NCBI GenBank assembly: GCA_015832175.1
Contig: WJXW01000002.1
Span: 2,232,001 to 2,296,000 of the forward strand
Direction: 5' to 3'
Origin: Paraphaeosphaeria minitans
Lineage: Eukaryota; Ascomycota; Dothideomycetes; Pleosporales; Didymosphaeriaceae
DNA length: 64,000 nt
Shown here in pieces: positions 35,692-47,068 of this stretch. The position numbers and the translations under genes are program-made. Under the pieces are notes generated by a model that saw nothing but the letters and a program-made list of their open reading frames with translations, was not told the origin of the DNA and made no database searches. Numbering within the stretch: the first letter of the stretch is position 1; every line of letters begins with the position of its first letter.

Positions 35692-38160
35692 TTATTCCTT
35701 CCATTTCGCCTGCGGAGGCGTGTGACGAGATCTTAGAGAAGATGGCGAGAACGCGCTCGCGCCCGAGAGCCTCCAACCGACCCCAGGAAGCCACTTCACT
35801 TTTGTATGTTTCGCATTTGCTCGTGGGGTTCCTTTATCTTTAGTGGACGTTACCTTCTCCCGCACATTGTCTGGGAGGCCATAAAGCAGAGTGGCGATGG
35901 CCGAAGTCTTCCATACGCCCACGTCATGCGCCATAGAGCTTCGTATAATGGTTGCCACCAAGAAGACAAAGCGGAAGATAAGGAGGCCAAGTGGAAGAGA
36001 AAGCCATTCCCATCGGATCTCGACGGCACTCACAAGGTCGGATACTGGACCCGGATTCATCTCAATCGAGCTTTTTGCTGACCTTACGATGTTGGTCAAA
36101 TGGCTAGCCATATTGTCCAAGTGAGCTGTAATGTTATCATAAAGGAAGGGATTGTAGTCCTCATTCCGTGATCGATAGGCGGCGGTCTTGTATTGCTGGA
36201 AGCGCAATTTAGCGTGTTTCATATCCGTAGTATTGGTGACTGTGTACGTCGAAGGAAAGACGTCATCGAAGATGCAGAGGATGTTGGTGTGCGTCTCGTT
36301 GCTGATTGTGTAGTCGAATCCACTTTTCCCCACAATGGTGACGTTTTCAGTGTACTCATAAAACATGCCAAGTTTTCATTGCCGTCCATTTCCACATAGG
36401 TAGTCCACGGATCGCGCCCAAGAGTTTTGTGGAAGACCGTATCCGTTACATCCTCCGTATACACTCTTTCAAATCCATCAATTGCATAGTCTTAACGCAC
36501 CACTAGAGGGGTCGAAGTCAGGCCACTTAAGTGGTACGTCCCCAGCACTGCGCACGACGAGGACTATAATCCCCAGGGCTAGGTTTACTCACGAATAACA
36601 TGCATTCATGCGCTATTGGTGTGTTGCGTTTTGGCGAACCTGTGTTGCATCCCCACCGGAGACAACAACAAAATGAGATATCGGGTTGCGGGTGTCATTG
36701 AGTTTTGCTGCGTAACCATAAAGCGGAGCTCTTGTGAAAAGATCGTATAGCGGCTGCGAGCGTGATACAAGGACATCTCCAGTCTGATTAGTAAATAACT
36801 CGGTAGTATAGCCAGCCATAAGGATCGGGGTATCTGCTATAAGGTACCATCGCATGCGGTCCCGTTAGGGTAGTCCCAATTAGTGAAATCGCGAAGAGGC
36901 GCGGGAGTCAGGACCCAGTCGAGAGTCGAATTGCGACACCTGAACTCGAGGCGATCAGTGACATCATCACACCTGTTGCATATACTCAGGCTTTCATGCT
37001 CGGGCCATGTGCAAATGGCACCGGGGCAAGATGGGGAAATCGTGGGATTAGCCCCGTTGTTTCTAGAAGTGACTGGCTGGGTTCCATTGTCGTAAAAGTA
37101 AAGATATGATGTTGCTGACATGGCTTGATCAAGCTCAATGACCCCGTTGCCTTCGAGTAGAAACGTTCCGGCGGTGTAGGCCATATATGTGGTTGCACGC
37201 GGAAGAAATGCTTTCGTTGGCTGTTCCCGCCATTGTCCGGAGACATTGACCACCTGCTGAAAGAATAGGTCCTTCGCAAGCGCAAAGAGGGTACCGTAAT
37301 AGCTGCGCCAAGAGCGGCCACCGACCTCCCCTTCGTACGCAACAATAACATGAAAGACCCCCAAGGACCTCGAGATGCGTTGTCAAATAGCCTATATAAA
37401 CCAAGAAGTCGGCTTGGTACATTGCAAGAAGAATTGAACAAAAGTCAACCTTTGTTGAGTGAGACGAGAACAGGATGTTTCAAGTAGCGTTGTAGATCTA
37501 TGCTACCAAACAGTATGATGTTCACTGTACGAAATAATGTTAACTTACTCAACTTGTTTTGCGTAGATTTGACACCATTCACCCGAAACCATATTCATTT
37601 CAGTTGCCCAAGAGCTTCGGAGACAGGAAGGAGGAGAGCAGCTCCGATAGCTTTGCCAATACTGAAATGTAAGCGTTCAACGTCAATCCAAGCGGCCACC
37701 GTGGTAAAGTTCAATGCTGATAATGGTATAGAACAATTATTATGCCAGCCATAGAAAGTGCACTAAAGGTCCAACTGATGATTTCCATCAGCCATCTTTT
37801 GATAACGTTTGGGGACGCGCTGTACTTCCACAGTTTCTGTTCGATCCATTGTGCGAGATTCGAAGCACTGGAGCTTGCCTCCGGGGTTTCCCTATCTTCA
37901 GTTTCATCCGCACTTTCGGCCTTCTCGGCGGTCTCTGGGGTTATCGGGCTGATATCGGGTTTGAACGGAGCGTCCGGTATGCCGAGGACTGTGGTAATTT
38001 GCCAGCCGCTGCGGTGCCCTTGTTCGCACATTCGAGGCGAGACGGGCGACAGACAATTTCCACGAAATCGAACGTGAAGTCTTGCTTGATCGGGTCGGCG
38101 GAAAGCGGGTGGAGGGCGGTGTGGACGAAAAAGTATCGACTTGTGATCTGGTGTCTGCAA
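35692..38160 (-). pseudogene. Broken DUF3176-family membrane protein gene
   Basis: Homology to the fungal DUF3176 family runs along the minus strand but no intact frame exists. Recognisable pieces, in order, are: a TM segment (KRWLMEIISWTFSALSMAG), LPRWPLGLTLNAYISVL, LLLPVSEALGQLK, NASRGPWGSFMLLLRTKGRS, FFQQVVNVSGQWREQ, CPGAICTWPEHESLSICNRC, YPNGTACD, DTPILMAGYTTELF, RVYTEDVTDTVFHKTL, FDYTISNETHTN, and the C-terminal EIRWEWLSLPLGLL and VWKTSAIATLLYGLP. There are in-frame stops at 37711-37713 and at 37595-37597 (where the family has Trp). The frame shifts near 37655, 37288, 36850, 36620 and 36364 without usable introns. The family's function is unknown. Sequencing error could explain one or two lesions but hardly all. 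Confidence 0.78.
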
Positions 38161-39819
38161 GTTGAGGATCGGAACAGATAATCTTGCTACAGACAGTGGA
38201 TGTGAAACGACCGTATTATGGGAATGAGGAGTAGGCGTTGAAACTGATATGCAGTGAATGGGTTGGTTTTTCGACCTCGCTGAGCATTTAGGACATATGT
38301 GCTAGGGGACCTCGTCGGTTTTTGAAGACGTTTTATCATGAGTCGAGTCGAGATGAATGGCGATATTGGTGTCAGCAATGGACATCCGGGTGACTGGCAA
38401 TTGCGACATCCTCCAGCAGGGAATTGAATGGTGTATCAATTCTGACCTAGTCCACTTGACGAAGATATCGTTTTAGTGCAGTTGTAAAAACAGAAACTAA
38501 CCCAACAGAACCGTGAGGGTAACAGCCTTTTAATCAACCAGCGGGGAGCGATGCAGCCAAACATGTAGCAGCGAAGCTTGGTACAAGAAAATGCATATCG
38601 TCTCTAATCGTGCGAGGCTCCAGATTGGTGAACAACGGATCGGGCACTAACAATAGACCAGGCACGAGCCGCATGGTGGCAGATGACGAGACACATCTGT
38701 GCCGCCTTTTGAAAAGAGCATCTGCACGAGCTGCTGTTATGCAAGCGCTAGGATCAAACGTGGTAAACAAAACAGGGTTGTGGGGAGGATGACAAGACAA
38801 ACGAGTAGGTAGGTAGCGTGGGCGCTTATAATCACGTGGCGCGTTTCCGACCTCACCTCGGATCACGAAGCTGCCAATGGCATCGTCACCCTGATCAAGT
38901 ATGCGACAGATGAGTGAGACAGACTTCATAGAAACCATTCTGTTCTCCATCAAGACAAGGTTTTTTTCGTGGGAATAGGAGAGCATCGTTAAGCTGGCGC
39001 TTCCTCCTAGACGGAATAGCATTTGTCGTTTCTATATCGGCTCCCTATTTCTACTCCTTCATCACATACAACAGGATAAATATCTTAGTATCGATGTACC
39101 TCTGCAAGCGACTCCCAGGTACTTCCGACTACAGTCATGTTTTTCCTCGGAGCCAAGGGCGACCGCACCGCAGGACAACTTTGAAGATTCGAATTGAGCC
39201 AGGCGCTTCCACCCAAGCGAGTGGTCCTAATTGCTCCAGCGCAGAAACCAACGTACATGCGAGCGTCAGCTCTATTCTCCCTCTGCGGGAAGTTTCTTTG
39301 TCTAGGTTTACTTACTATACTCCGAACCGCTGCTTACGAGCCTAATCCCGTCGACTTCTGCAAGTTTGCAGCAAGACGTTTCATATGCCGCGCATTCTGT
39401 ACGTTTACATAACAAACTTGTGCTAACAAGTCTGTCCAACCAAGTAAACGTATGACAGACTTAAACTCGCTTCGCAAAGATAGTTACATCGTCTTTTCCT
39501 CTTCAACACGAAATGGAGAAGGCCTCCAGTTAGTAATTAACTTAGTTGCATGGCTGCACCTAATAACTCTTATTGATAAGATGCGGCGTACTAAGGTAAT
39601 TCGGTTGCACTAATCTCCCGCTGTTGTTAGGCCAGCCGCGCGGCAAGATCAGACAATCACCGTAAACCTAGTCGTGATATTGAAACCTGTAGACGGGAAA
39701 CCGTCATCTGTCCGCGTCCCCATGTGCAATTCGACGGTCTGCAGTTGCGGCACAGTTTGTGGCGACGGCATTATGACAACAGTTTGCTGCGACGGTAGTA
39801 GTATTTGTTGAGTGCGAAA
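38161..39819. other. Gene-poor accessory DNA
   Basis: Only short open frames without motifs. A 162-codon minus-strand frame at 38534-39022 shows no recognisable domain and I do not support it as a gene. A TAGGTAGGTAGC word is near 38803. Confidence 0.35.
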
Positions 39820-39978
39820 AGTGATGGATTAGTTTGCTTTTGCCTGTATTCGTCTCCACGTCTCTCAAACCGTACTCCTCTTTCTCATTTGAACACCATG
39901 TACGAGATAGGATGGCGTATTTGAAGGTGTTACTGTGGCATTCGACAAGGCTGCCATCGTCGACCCGTAAAACCCTCA
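39820..39978 (-). pseudogene. 5' fragment of a HET (heterokaryon incompatibility) domain gene
   Basis: From ATG 39978 the minus strand reads MRVLRVDDGSLVECHSNTF followed by KYAILSRTWCSNEKEEYGLRD. This matches the canonical start of HET-domain proteins (MRLL..., then YAILSHTW, then E and D). After about 50 residues the similarity ends, and the frame continues into an Asn/Ala/Thr-rich stretch that stops at 39704. The rest of the HET domain is missing, so this is a truncated remnant. In intact form such genes control self/non-self recognition and cell death after hyphal fusion. Confidence 0.6.
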
Positions 39979-41519
39979 TATCAAGTCTGTGTTTCAGTGA
40001 AGACGATGCGTAGTAGGCATGAGATTGCTGCGGATGCGATAATACCAACGCGAAGATTCGGCTGTCAGATAGTGGAAGGTAGGGCGCTGTTGATAAGGCA
40101 AACAACGTCAGGCTGAAGCGGGCTATGCCGCGCGGCACTTGTCACAGTATGTGAGACTGGATCATTGGCTAGCTACAGTGACCGGCAAACGGGAAATTGC
40201 ACGCAATGCACATGGCCACTTAGGAATTGTGTTGTGGTCCTCGGTGGCCAGTGATGACCACTTCGCTCATTCCAAACCTCATTGTTGTTGGGCATACCTA
40301 CCGTAATAATTAAGCAAAACGACTACAGAAAGAGATACTTACATCCGTCTTCAAGACCCTAACTTCACGCAAAGCAATGCCCCTAGACTCTGACGCATCG
40401 GCCTCCCATTTTTATGTGTTTCGGAACCCATCTACAGGCCCGCACGTACGCAATGCCGTCCTGTTCCTCGACCCAAAGCACGTTGTAGAACCCACAGATC
40501 CCTACATCGGGCGGAGAAGATCCACACCTGCGCTTATGTACCTCTTCCGGCATTGCGTTTTCGTTTGTGCTACACACGCCATTGACAAGATCGACACTTG
40601 CCCTCGGTACCTAAAGGTCCAGGCGATATGTTTCCGATTTACGGGGAGAGACCACGTACCAGATTTTCCACGTTTCCCTTCATCAACTGGCGTTGGTCCC
40701 AAGTGAGTGCTCTTCTGGGCAAAAAATTGATTTTCTGAGAATCCAAAACCTCTGTTCGACCCTTGAGAATCCGTGGGTTGTGCGTAAAACCTTTCCCAGG
40801 GTGTTCCCTACCTATCGGTGGAACGAAGGACGGGCAAGACGGGCAAGACGGGCCAATCGGAGTCCATGTTTTCCTTCGACGTCGAGCCCGGTACTGTTGC
40901 GATGACCGCAAGGTGCGCTCGGCTACGATATAGGATGAACGACATGAACACATCACATCACACAGCTCCCATCGAATCCATGCAGTAAGCCCAACTCCAT
41001 TCCTATGTACCCATCCGCCCCTTACCCCACCCATTCCCAAACGCCATGCCGTGTCCACCCAATGTCCGGATTAATACACATGTCGAAAAAGAGTGGTAAT
41101 GCCAAAAGGGAAGCAGAAAGCCAGATGCATGTGCAAGCCGCTCGACCCTCGCCGCCACCAACTCATTTCTCTTGCACCCAGACGCACAGATGCAACGACA
41201 AAATACGATACAGAGAAAGAAAGCGAAAGAAAAGGAAAAAAAAAGGAGAATACTAACATTAAGAGATGCGATAGGAACGAAAAGAGAACCCAGGATATCC
41301 CATCCTTGTGCAGAAGCATTCAGCCGGGTGTTGGTCCCAACAGTCCAGCGCGGAAAGAATGCCAGATTGAAGCGCCAGCGGCAATGATCCCAAGTCGTGA
41401 AGATCATCGTCGTAGTCTGGCAAACAGATCTGGTGCATATCGTTTCCGTGAATCGTAACATTACCGTATCATGATATCGTAAATCGTATTGTAGTGAAGA
41501 TCACATGTAGAAGAACATA
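39979..41519. other. Intergenic region at the right border of the accessory block
   Basis: No gene could be supported. A 109-codon plus-strand frame at 40377-40706 is motif-free. A purine-rich A/G tract lies at about 41210-41255. Confidence 0.35.
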
Positions 41520-43671
41520 TTACCTGGAGTATGGCTTGTTCATCAGCGCGATCTCGCGCGCGATAGTCGCCCACTCCAGTTCGCGACGAAGAGGCTCGTT
41601 GCGTCGCTGACGCTGGTACTCTTCCCACTTCAACAATTCGTACCTGTCCTGGTTAGCGTCGCCTCGGAAATGTGGGAAGACGTAACTTACGTGAATCGAA
41701 GATGAGGTTGGATAATGACATTGAGGCGCCTCGCCCGCACGAAGCAGTATGCTCGTGGAAATGAGAGACCCAGCTCGTTCATAACTTCGGCGATACATAT
41801 AGTAGCAGACCGAGACACGCCGACCCGGCAATGCACAAGGGTAGCTCCTCCGTCTCGCTTTCCTGCTTCTGCGTACAGTTAGCCACCAGCATTTGACATG
41901 AGATCAGTCCGGGCATACCAATGAATTTAAGACAGCGGTCAAACTCGCCCCAAAGTGGATCGACACCGTTATCCTGAACGCGGTCGACCATCATCAGATT
42001 CTCGGTCGGCCAATCGACGCTTTCTTTGACCTCGTCCGGCCAGGTGATAGCCTCTCCAACACTGAGGATACGTGTTATGCCCAACTCGCGAAGTAGCTCA
42101 GGATTGTTTGCATGGCCAAGATTACCGAGATACATGTATGAAAGGATCCTGCTAGGCAAACTTCCGTCAATGCGCGGCAACCACCGGGGCTCCTGAATAT
42201 GGAAAGGGCTATCTTGAAAACGTGGCGAGTCTTGCAGGATACGAGCTTGTATCTGAGTGAGAAGCGAGACATCGCTCGGGTAAGCGAAGAAGTTTCGGCC
42301 TTTGTCCCGGTGCAATCGAACCCAAGCTTCATGCGCGGGTACACCCTCAGCATACATGAAATAGGCTATGCCTAGCAACGACGTCTCGGTATATCCGTCT
42401 GTGCAGTGTATCAGGATCTTCTTTGGTGTTGCAATTTCGTCCAACTCAATAGCCTCGTCTGTCTCGCTCTTGTTGCGTCCGGAGCGTCGCAGCTCAGACG
42501 GATTGGCCATTTCGTACATCCATCTGCAGGTATCCATCAGACCATCCACCTCAGCATGAGACCACGATGGTGGCATGATGCTTCCAGAAGATGGGAAATC
42601 CATTTGAAGTGGGCCTCTACGATCCTTCTTCGCCAACGTAGTACGTGCTTTCCGTAATGTCGGTAAATCTGGGACATGTGCAATGTCGCTCGCTTCGATG
42701 AGTACATCATATACCTGGTCGATACAAGATGGGTCCAGGGCGGGATCAGGTGTCGGTCCAAGGAATACATTATCGGATATCTCCGATGACTTCGACATTG
42801 CGCACATTTCGTATCTCTCCCAGTAGAAGAAGTCGACGACGTTGCCCGTCATGCCACCCTTGGAGTCAATGGCGACCAGATGAGGGTATTGTTCTTGCAC
42901 ATGGCTGAAAGGATCTGACAACATGAAGGTATTGAATGAGCACCGTGGGAAGCCATTCCTCGCTTCGTACTGTCGCTGCGCTTTAGAAAGCCGTTTCGCG
43001 AGGGCAATGGTGTCACTAGGGTTGGTCCTGGCGTCGCCGTACACAATGATGTCGGAGACGGTAGCTAGCTTACAAGTCTGAATCTGAAAGTTGCGAACAG
43101 AAAAGCCATCCTTGGGGTCACACTCGATGAACTTGGAGTCGCCCGGAGCAAGAAGCTCGTCAGGTGCAATAGCACCCTTCAGCTTGGAAGCAGCTAGGTT
43201 CCCGCCCGTTTTGACGATTGTGAGGCTTCGAATGCACCGCGGCACCTTGCGAATGCTCTTCCGACGATTGGTGAAAAACGCCAATTGGATCTGATTCTCC
43301 GCGTGCAGGCCGTGTAACCATGGAAATACTTGCTCCGTGGTAGGTAGCGGCTGTGTCGCCATGTGATCTACTGCGTCTGCAAAATGGTGCGCATTGATGG
43401 TGAAGATGGGAGGATCTTCCGAGTATCCGCAACCATACTTTGTCGGCGGGAAGGTGATGGACGTGGTCTCAATCACGCTGTCCTTGGTGGGAGGTGATGC
43501 AGGAGGTGTGACCAGCCCGCGATCTGGCACAGGGCCGGGTGGGCACACGGGAATGTGCTTGTTCGGGATGGCTTGGGGAGTACCACGCGAGGTTGTGTTC
43601 AGCGTCAAGTGCGGTGGGGGCGTAGAAGAGCGACGCGGCATGGGCGGTGCTCTGGCGACGACGGCTGCCAT
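41520..43671 (-). CDS. PPS1: Dual-specificity protein phosphatase Pps1
   Basis: A dual-specificity phosphatase linked in yeast to S-phase control. Three exons (43671-41919, 41868-41691, 41643-41520) join in phase to 684 residues. I start at ATG 43671 (MAAVVARAPP); the open frame upstream has no ATG. The catalytic HCRVGVSRSAT motif has C598 and R604 (HCx5R) and is followed by the family-typical VRARRLNVIIQPHLRFTYELLKWEEY and the C-terminal EWATIAREIALMNKPYSR. An N-terminal half carries a second, degenerate phosphatase-like motif, HCTDGYTET. There C423 is followed by Glu (429) where the P-loop Arg should be, and I recall this arrangement as normal for Pps1. The first 100 residues are Pro/Thr-rich. 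Confidence 0.93.
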
Positions 43672-44548
43672 GGTAGCGGACGGTGGCTGGCACGTATAGG
43701 TGCAGTTGAAGGCACGCAACGTGAGGGCGGCGACGTGTGAAGGCAAGGACGGCGATGAGTGGTTACGATGAAGCTCTAAAGGGAAGCAATGCACCAGAGT
43801 GCCGTCCCACAGGGTGGCAAGTCCAATGGTGGAGAGGTACGGTCAACTGCGTTCAGAGATACTGAGCGACGGGTAGGCGGTTCGTCCGAATGGCAAGTGC
43901 GGGGTGAAATGTGTCACGGAAGAGTGGAGAGATGCCGGATGGCTGGTGGGAGGAGCAATTGGCGAGTCTGGGGGGGATCTGGAGGTCCAAACGGAGCAAG
44001 ATAGGCGATGCCGTGCAGTTTACAACCGAGTGGGCATCCGCATGAAGAGGCTGGCGATGGGAGGCTGAGTTGATCAGCACACGCGAGCGAGGAAAGAGCA
44101 CCCCGGGCGAGGCCCTTGCCCTTATGGCAGTCGCGGAGTTCAAAGTGCGGCGACGGCGACAGCTATGGCGAGCATGGTGACAGTGAGTGGGGTGAAGTGA
44201 AAGTGAGGGTGAGATGGTGAGGGAAAGGGAGAGGGTGAGGATGAGAGTGGATAGATGGGTATGAAAGGGAGGATGAAAGAAGCAGAAGAAGAAGAAGGAT
44301 CGAGGGGCGCAACGAGGTGGTGATACAGGCGGAATGCTGTGGACTCTGCTTCGACCCCCGCCTGTGGCTATCGGTCGCACCCTAGCTCGATGGATCAAGG
44401 CGCCGTTAGATCAGCCCGTCCGGTTCGACCTCGATGCGCGCTGCTGCAAGCCCATGGCGACGGCGTCGTGCGGTTGGACCGATGATGCTTGCGTGGCGCA
44501 CTCGTTATAACCAAGGCCTCCACAGCACAGGGCCAGCGCAGGGCCAAT

Positions 44549-44695
44549 ACCTACCTACCTACCTACCTACCTACCTACCTACCTACCTACCTACCTACCT
44601 ACCTACCTACCTACCTACCTACCTACCTACCTACCTACCTACCTACCTGCCTACCTCCCTTACCTACCTACCTACCTACCTACCTACCTACCTAC
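44549..44695. repeat. (CTAC)n tetranucleotide microsatellite
   Basis: About 147 nt of nearly pure CTAC/TACC units, interrupted once around 44648-44661 (TGCCTACCTCCCT). This is the longest of many TACC/GGTA tracts in the window. Confidence 0.97.
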
Positions 44696-44812
44696 AGGGC
44701 CAACGCTCCCCTCCCTCTCCTCTGCCCCTCCCCTCCCCCTCCGCGCAGCCTTGGTATCCATTTGTTTCCGCTTCGCTTTGATCGCAGCACAGTCTGCGCC
44801 TACGCCTGTACC

Positions 44813-44850
44813 GTAGGTAGGTAGGTACCTAGGTAGGTAGGTACCTACCT
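44813..44850. repeat. GGTA/TACC palindromic cluster
   Basis: GTAGGTAGGTAGGTACC is followed by another GGTAGGTAGGTACC and TACCT, so the tract is built of head-to-head GGTA and TACC units and can fold back on itself. Confidence 0.9.
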
Positions 44851-44897
44851 GGCGAGGCAGTGGGTCTTCCCCGCGGCACCGCCAGCACATGGCCATC

Positions 44898-44940
44898 CAT
44901 CCCTCCCTCCCTCCCTCCCTCCCTCCCTCCATCCATCCCT
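44898..44940. repeat. (CCCT)n / (CCAT)n microsatellite
   Basis: About eight CCCT units flanked by CCAT units on both sides. Confidence 0.9.
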
Positions 44941-45805
44941 CTCCATCATCGTCCGTCCTAGCCAGGCGCTGTCGCCGAGTACCTACCGTATGGTTTCGCT
45001 TTGTCGCCGGGGCCCAGGCGGAACAGCATCCAGCCATCATCGCGCCCCGACGCTCCATCAAGCCAAAGCAGCCCATTCGCCACCCTCCACCACCCACCAC
45101 CCATCGAGATCCACACCGAACCCCGCCCAACCTCACCACCGGCGCCGCACAATGCGCCTCCGACACGTTGCCTTCCCAATCCCCCTCCGCTACACTAGAC
45201 TAGACTAATTCAGTTGCGACCACCTTCTGCTTCCAACCGTGCCACTTGCTTTGTCCCATGTCCTCCGGGAGCATGCGCACCAGACTCCCTCTTCCGACTG
45301 CATGCGGAACTGCGCGGCCAGCGCTTGCGAACTTCACTACCTACACGTACGCTAGATATGCGTTTTATTAGCGCTGGTGGGGACCTTGCTATCAGATTGG
45401 CGTCGGCGCTACGCCTATCTGTGAATGCCTCCGCAGTCCACTAGCCAACGCCCACGTGACCGTCCATGTAGCCGGCTCAATTGAGCATGCAATCGCCCTA
45501 GCAACGTGGAAGGGCTTGATGGTCTTCGCAGAGCATGCACATGTTAAATGAGGACGACAGAACGGGACCGGTGGTGACGTGTCTCGTATCATGAATCGCT
45601 ACCCTGCATATCGTACACTTCGCTGTCGGTACCGACGCCCTCGTGTCCTGATTTCTCAGCTCGTTGCAAGGCTTCCCAAAACTCCCAACGCCCGTGATGT
45701 GTCTCCTGGATATCTAATGTCCTGCGCAGATGTTGTTTCGATGGTCAACCTTCCATGGCTCCTGGAGACACGTTTCAAATCAACTTCACATGACCGCCCG
45801 TTTCC

Positions 45806-46457
45806 TTACGCCTCGATTTCACTGCGCGAGTTCAGAATCTCATCCAGGACTGATCGCTGCACTGTAATCTTGTCCTTGTTGTCCTGCTCTTGCAACAGCA
45901 CCGCGAGCACCTCGATCGGAGGGCCAAGACCAAGGCGCTGCGCTCGTTGCCAGCGCTTCAGGCGAGCAATACCGACACAGGGCTAAGCAATTACGTTAGC
46001 ACGAGCATTGGCTTGGAGCATGCTTCGCCCTACTCACCCCGAACTGTCCTGTCATGTCAAACTTCCTCAATATCCTCTCCTCCAAGCTCAGGTCATCCTG
46101 GTGGTACCTCGGCGCCGACCCAGCATTCTGCTTTTTCCAGTACGCTTGTATTTGCTTCGGTTTGACCAGACGCGCCTCCTCCTCCTCCGGTGTGCTTTGC
46201 GCTGGCTCCTGCGCTTGCTCTGTTTGCTCGATGATCGCTGCCTCGGCGGTTGTGGGCGCACCCTCTTCCACTTTCACCTTCACATCGGCGACCTCGGGCT
46301 TCTCATCTTTCTTCGCGCTCTCGGTGAGCAGAGTCTTCTTCGCATTGGTTGCGCGCGCGCCGGGCTTAGTGACTTTGTTCGAGGCGCCATGGAATGCGAG
46401 GGTCGATTGGCCGGATGATTTGGTGCTTGCGCCCGCACTGCGGCGTTTGGGAGGCAT
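45806..46457 (-). CDS. CDM1: DNA polymerase delta subunit 4
   Basis: The small non-catalytic subunit of replicative DNA polymerase delta (Cdm1 in fission yeast, POLD4/p12 in man). Exon 1 is 46457-46038 and exon 2 is 45982-45806. The 55-nt intron (GTGAGT...TTAG) falls between complete codons, and the product is 198 residues. The N-terminus MPPKRRSAGASTKSSGQSTL looks like a PIP-box-like/basic nuclear start (QSTLAFH). A charged linker follows, then LRKFDMTGQFG joined to PCVGIARLKRWQRAQRLGLGPP, the conserved family core. It is divergent from the DcpS gene. Confidence 0.9.
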
Positions 46458-47068
46458 TGCAGCTACTACTGAAGCAATGCGACAGTTGATTATAGGTAGG
46501 TAGAGTGCGGTGAGGTTAATGGGTGGGTCAAAGACAAGGGGTGCACTTGTCGCAGTGATATCATTAGTGACACAGGAGGGTCTTGGCGAGTTCGTCGCGC
46601 TCTCATTGGTTGAACCGGTTGGCGGGGTGACACGCGAAAATGCGTGAGCATGTGACCTTGAGTTCAAACCCGCAATAACGAAAGTTACTAAAACCGGCTG
46701 GAACCAGGACCAGCAACTGGAAGATTGCTTGCCCATACTCTTGTAAGTGGCATTGAAGTTGTTTGCTAATCTCTTCCAGCATCCAAAGGGTTCTGTTCCT
46801 GGGCGAGTACCTGTACGAGACTGCCCTCATGGACGCATCTTGACCACAACGTGCCTGGGTAATCGTGTACCTACCTATTCGCCCACATCCTAAGACAAAA
46901 AAACCCAAGAAACTATCAAAAACCCCAACTCGGACCGCTTTGTCCTTGTGTCGCTTCCAAACAACCCCTCTCGATTTTCCTGCACGTTTACCTTCATGAT
47001 GGATTCTGACAAGCTTCAGTAGGTACAGTGGGTACTACCTGGAATATTCGCACACCAAATCGTGGGCC
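46458..47068. promoter_or_regulatory. Bidirectional promoter between CDM1 and DCS1
   Basis: 611 nt between divergent start codons. GGTA/TACC words sit on both sides (about 46495 and 46868). No other element was assigned. Confidence 0.45.

Larger units (their letters stand above)
43672..45805. other. 2.1-kb intergenic region rich in simple repeats
   Basis: It holds the PPS1 promoter and the 3' flank of the polymerase delta subunit gene. The centre is dominated by TACC-, GGTA- and CCCT-type tracts (listed separately). Open frames across these tracts encode only LPTY-type repeats and are not genes. Confidence 0.5.

Noticed and set aside
38534..39022. 162-codon minus-strand frame
   Set aside because: No recognisable domain and no supporting neighbouring exons; judged more likely chance than a gene.
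40377..40706. 109-codon plus-strand frame starting at a good ATG
   Set aside because: No motif, and comparable frames exist on the opposite strand. Kept out for lack of support.
43672..43794. N-terminal extension of PPS1 to 43794
   Set aside because: The frame is open but has no ATG (it would begin at GTG); the first ATG is at 43671.
44434..44824. Open frames encoding LPTYLPTY repeats
   Set aside because: These are translations of the (CTAC)n microsatellite, with no start context or conserved flanks.
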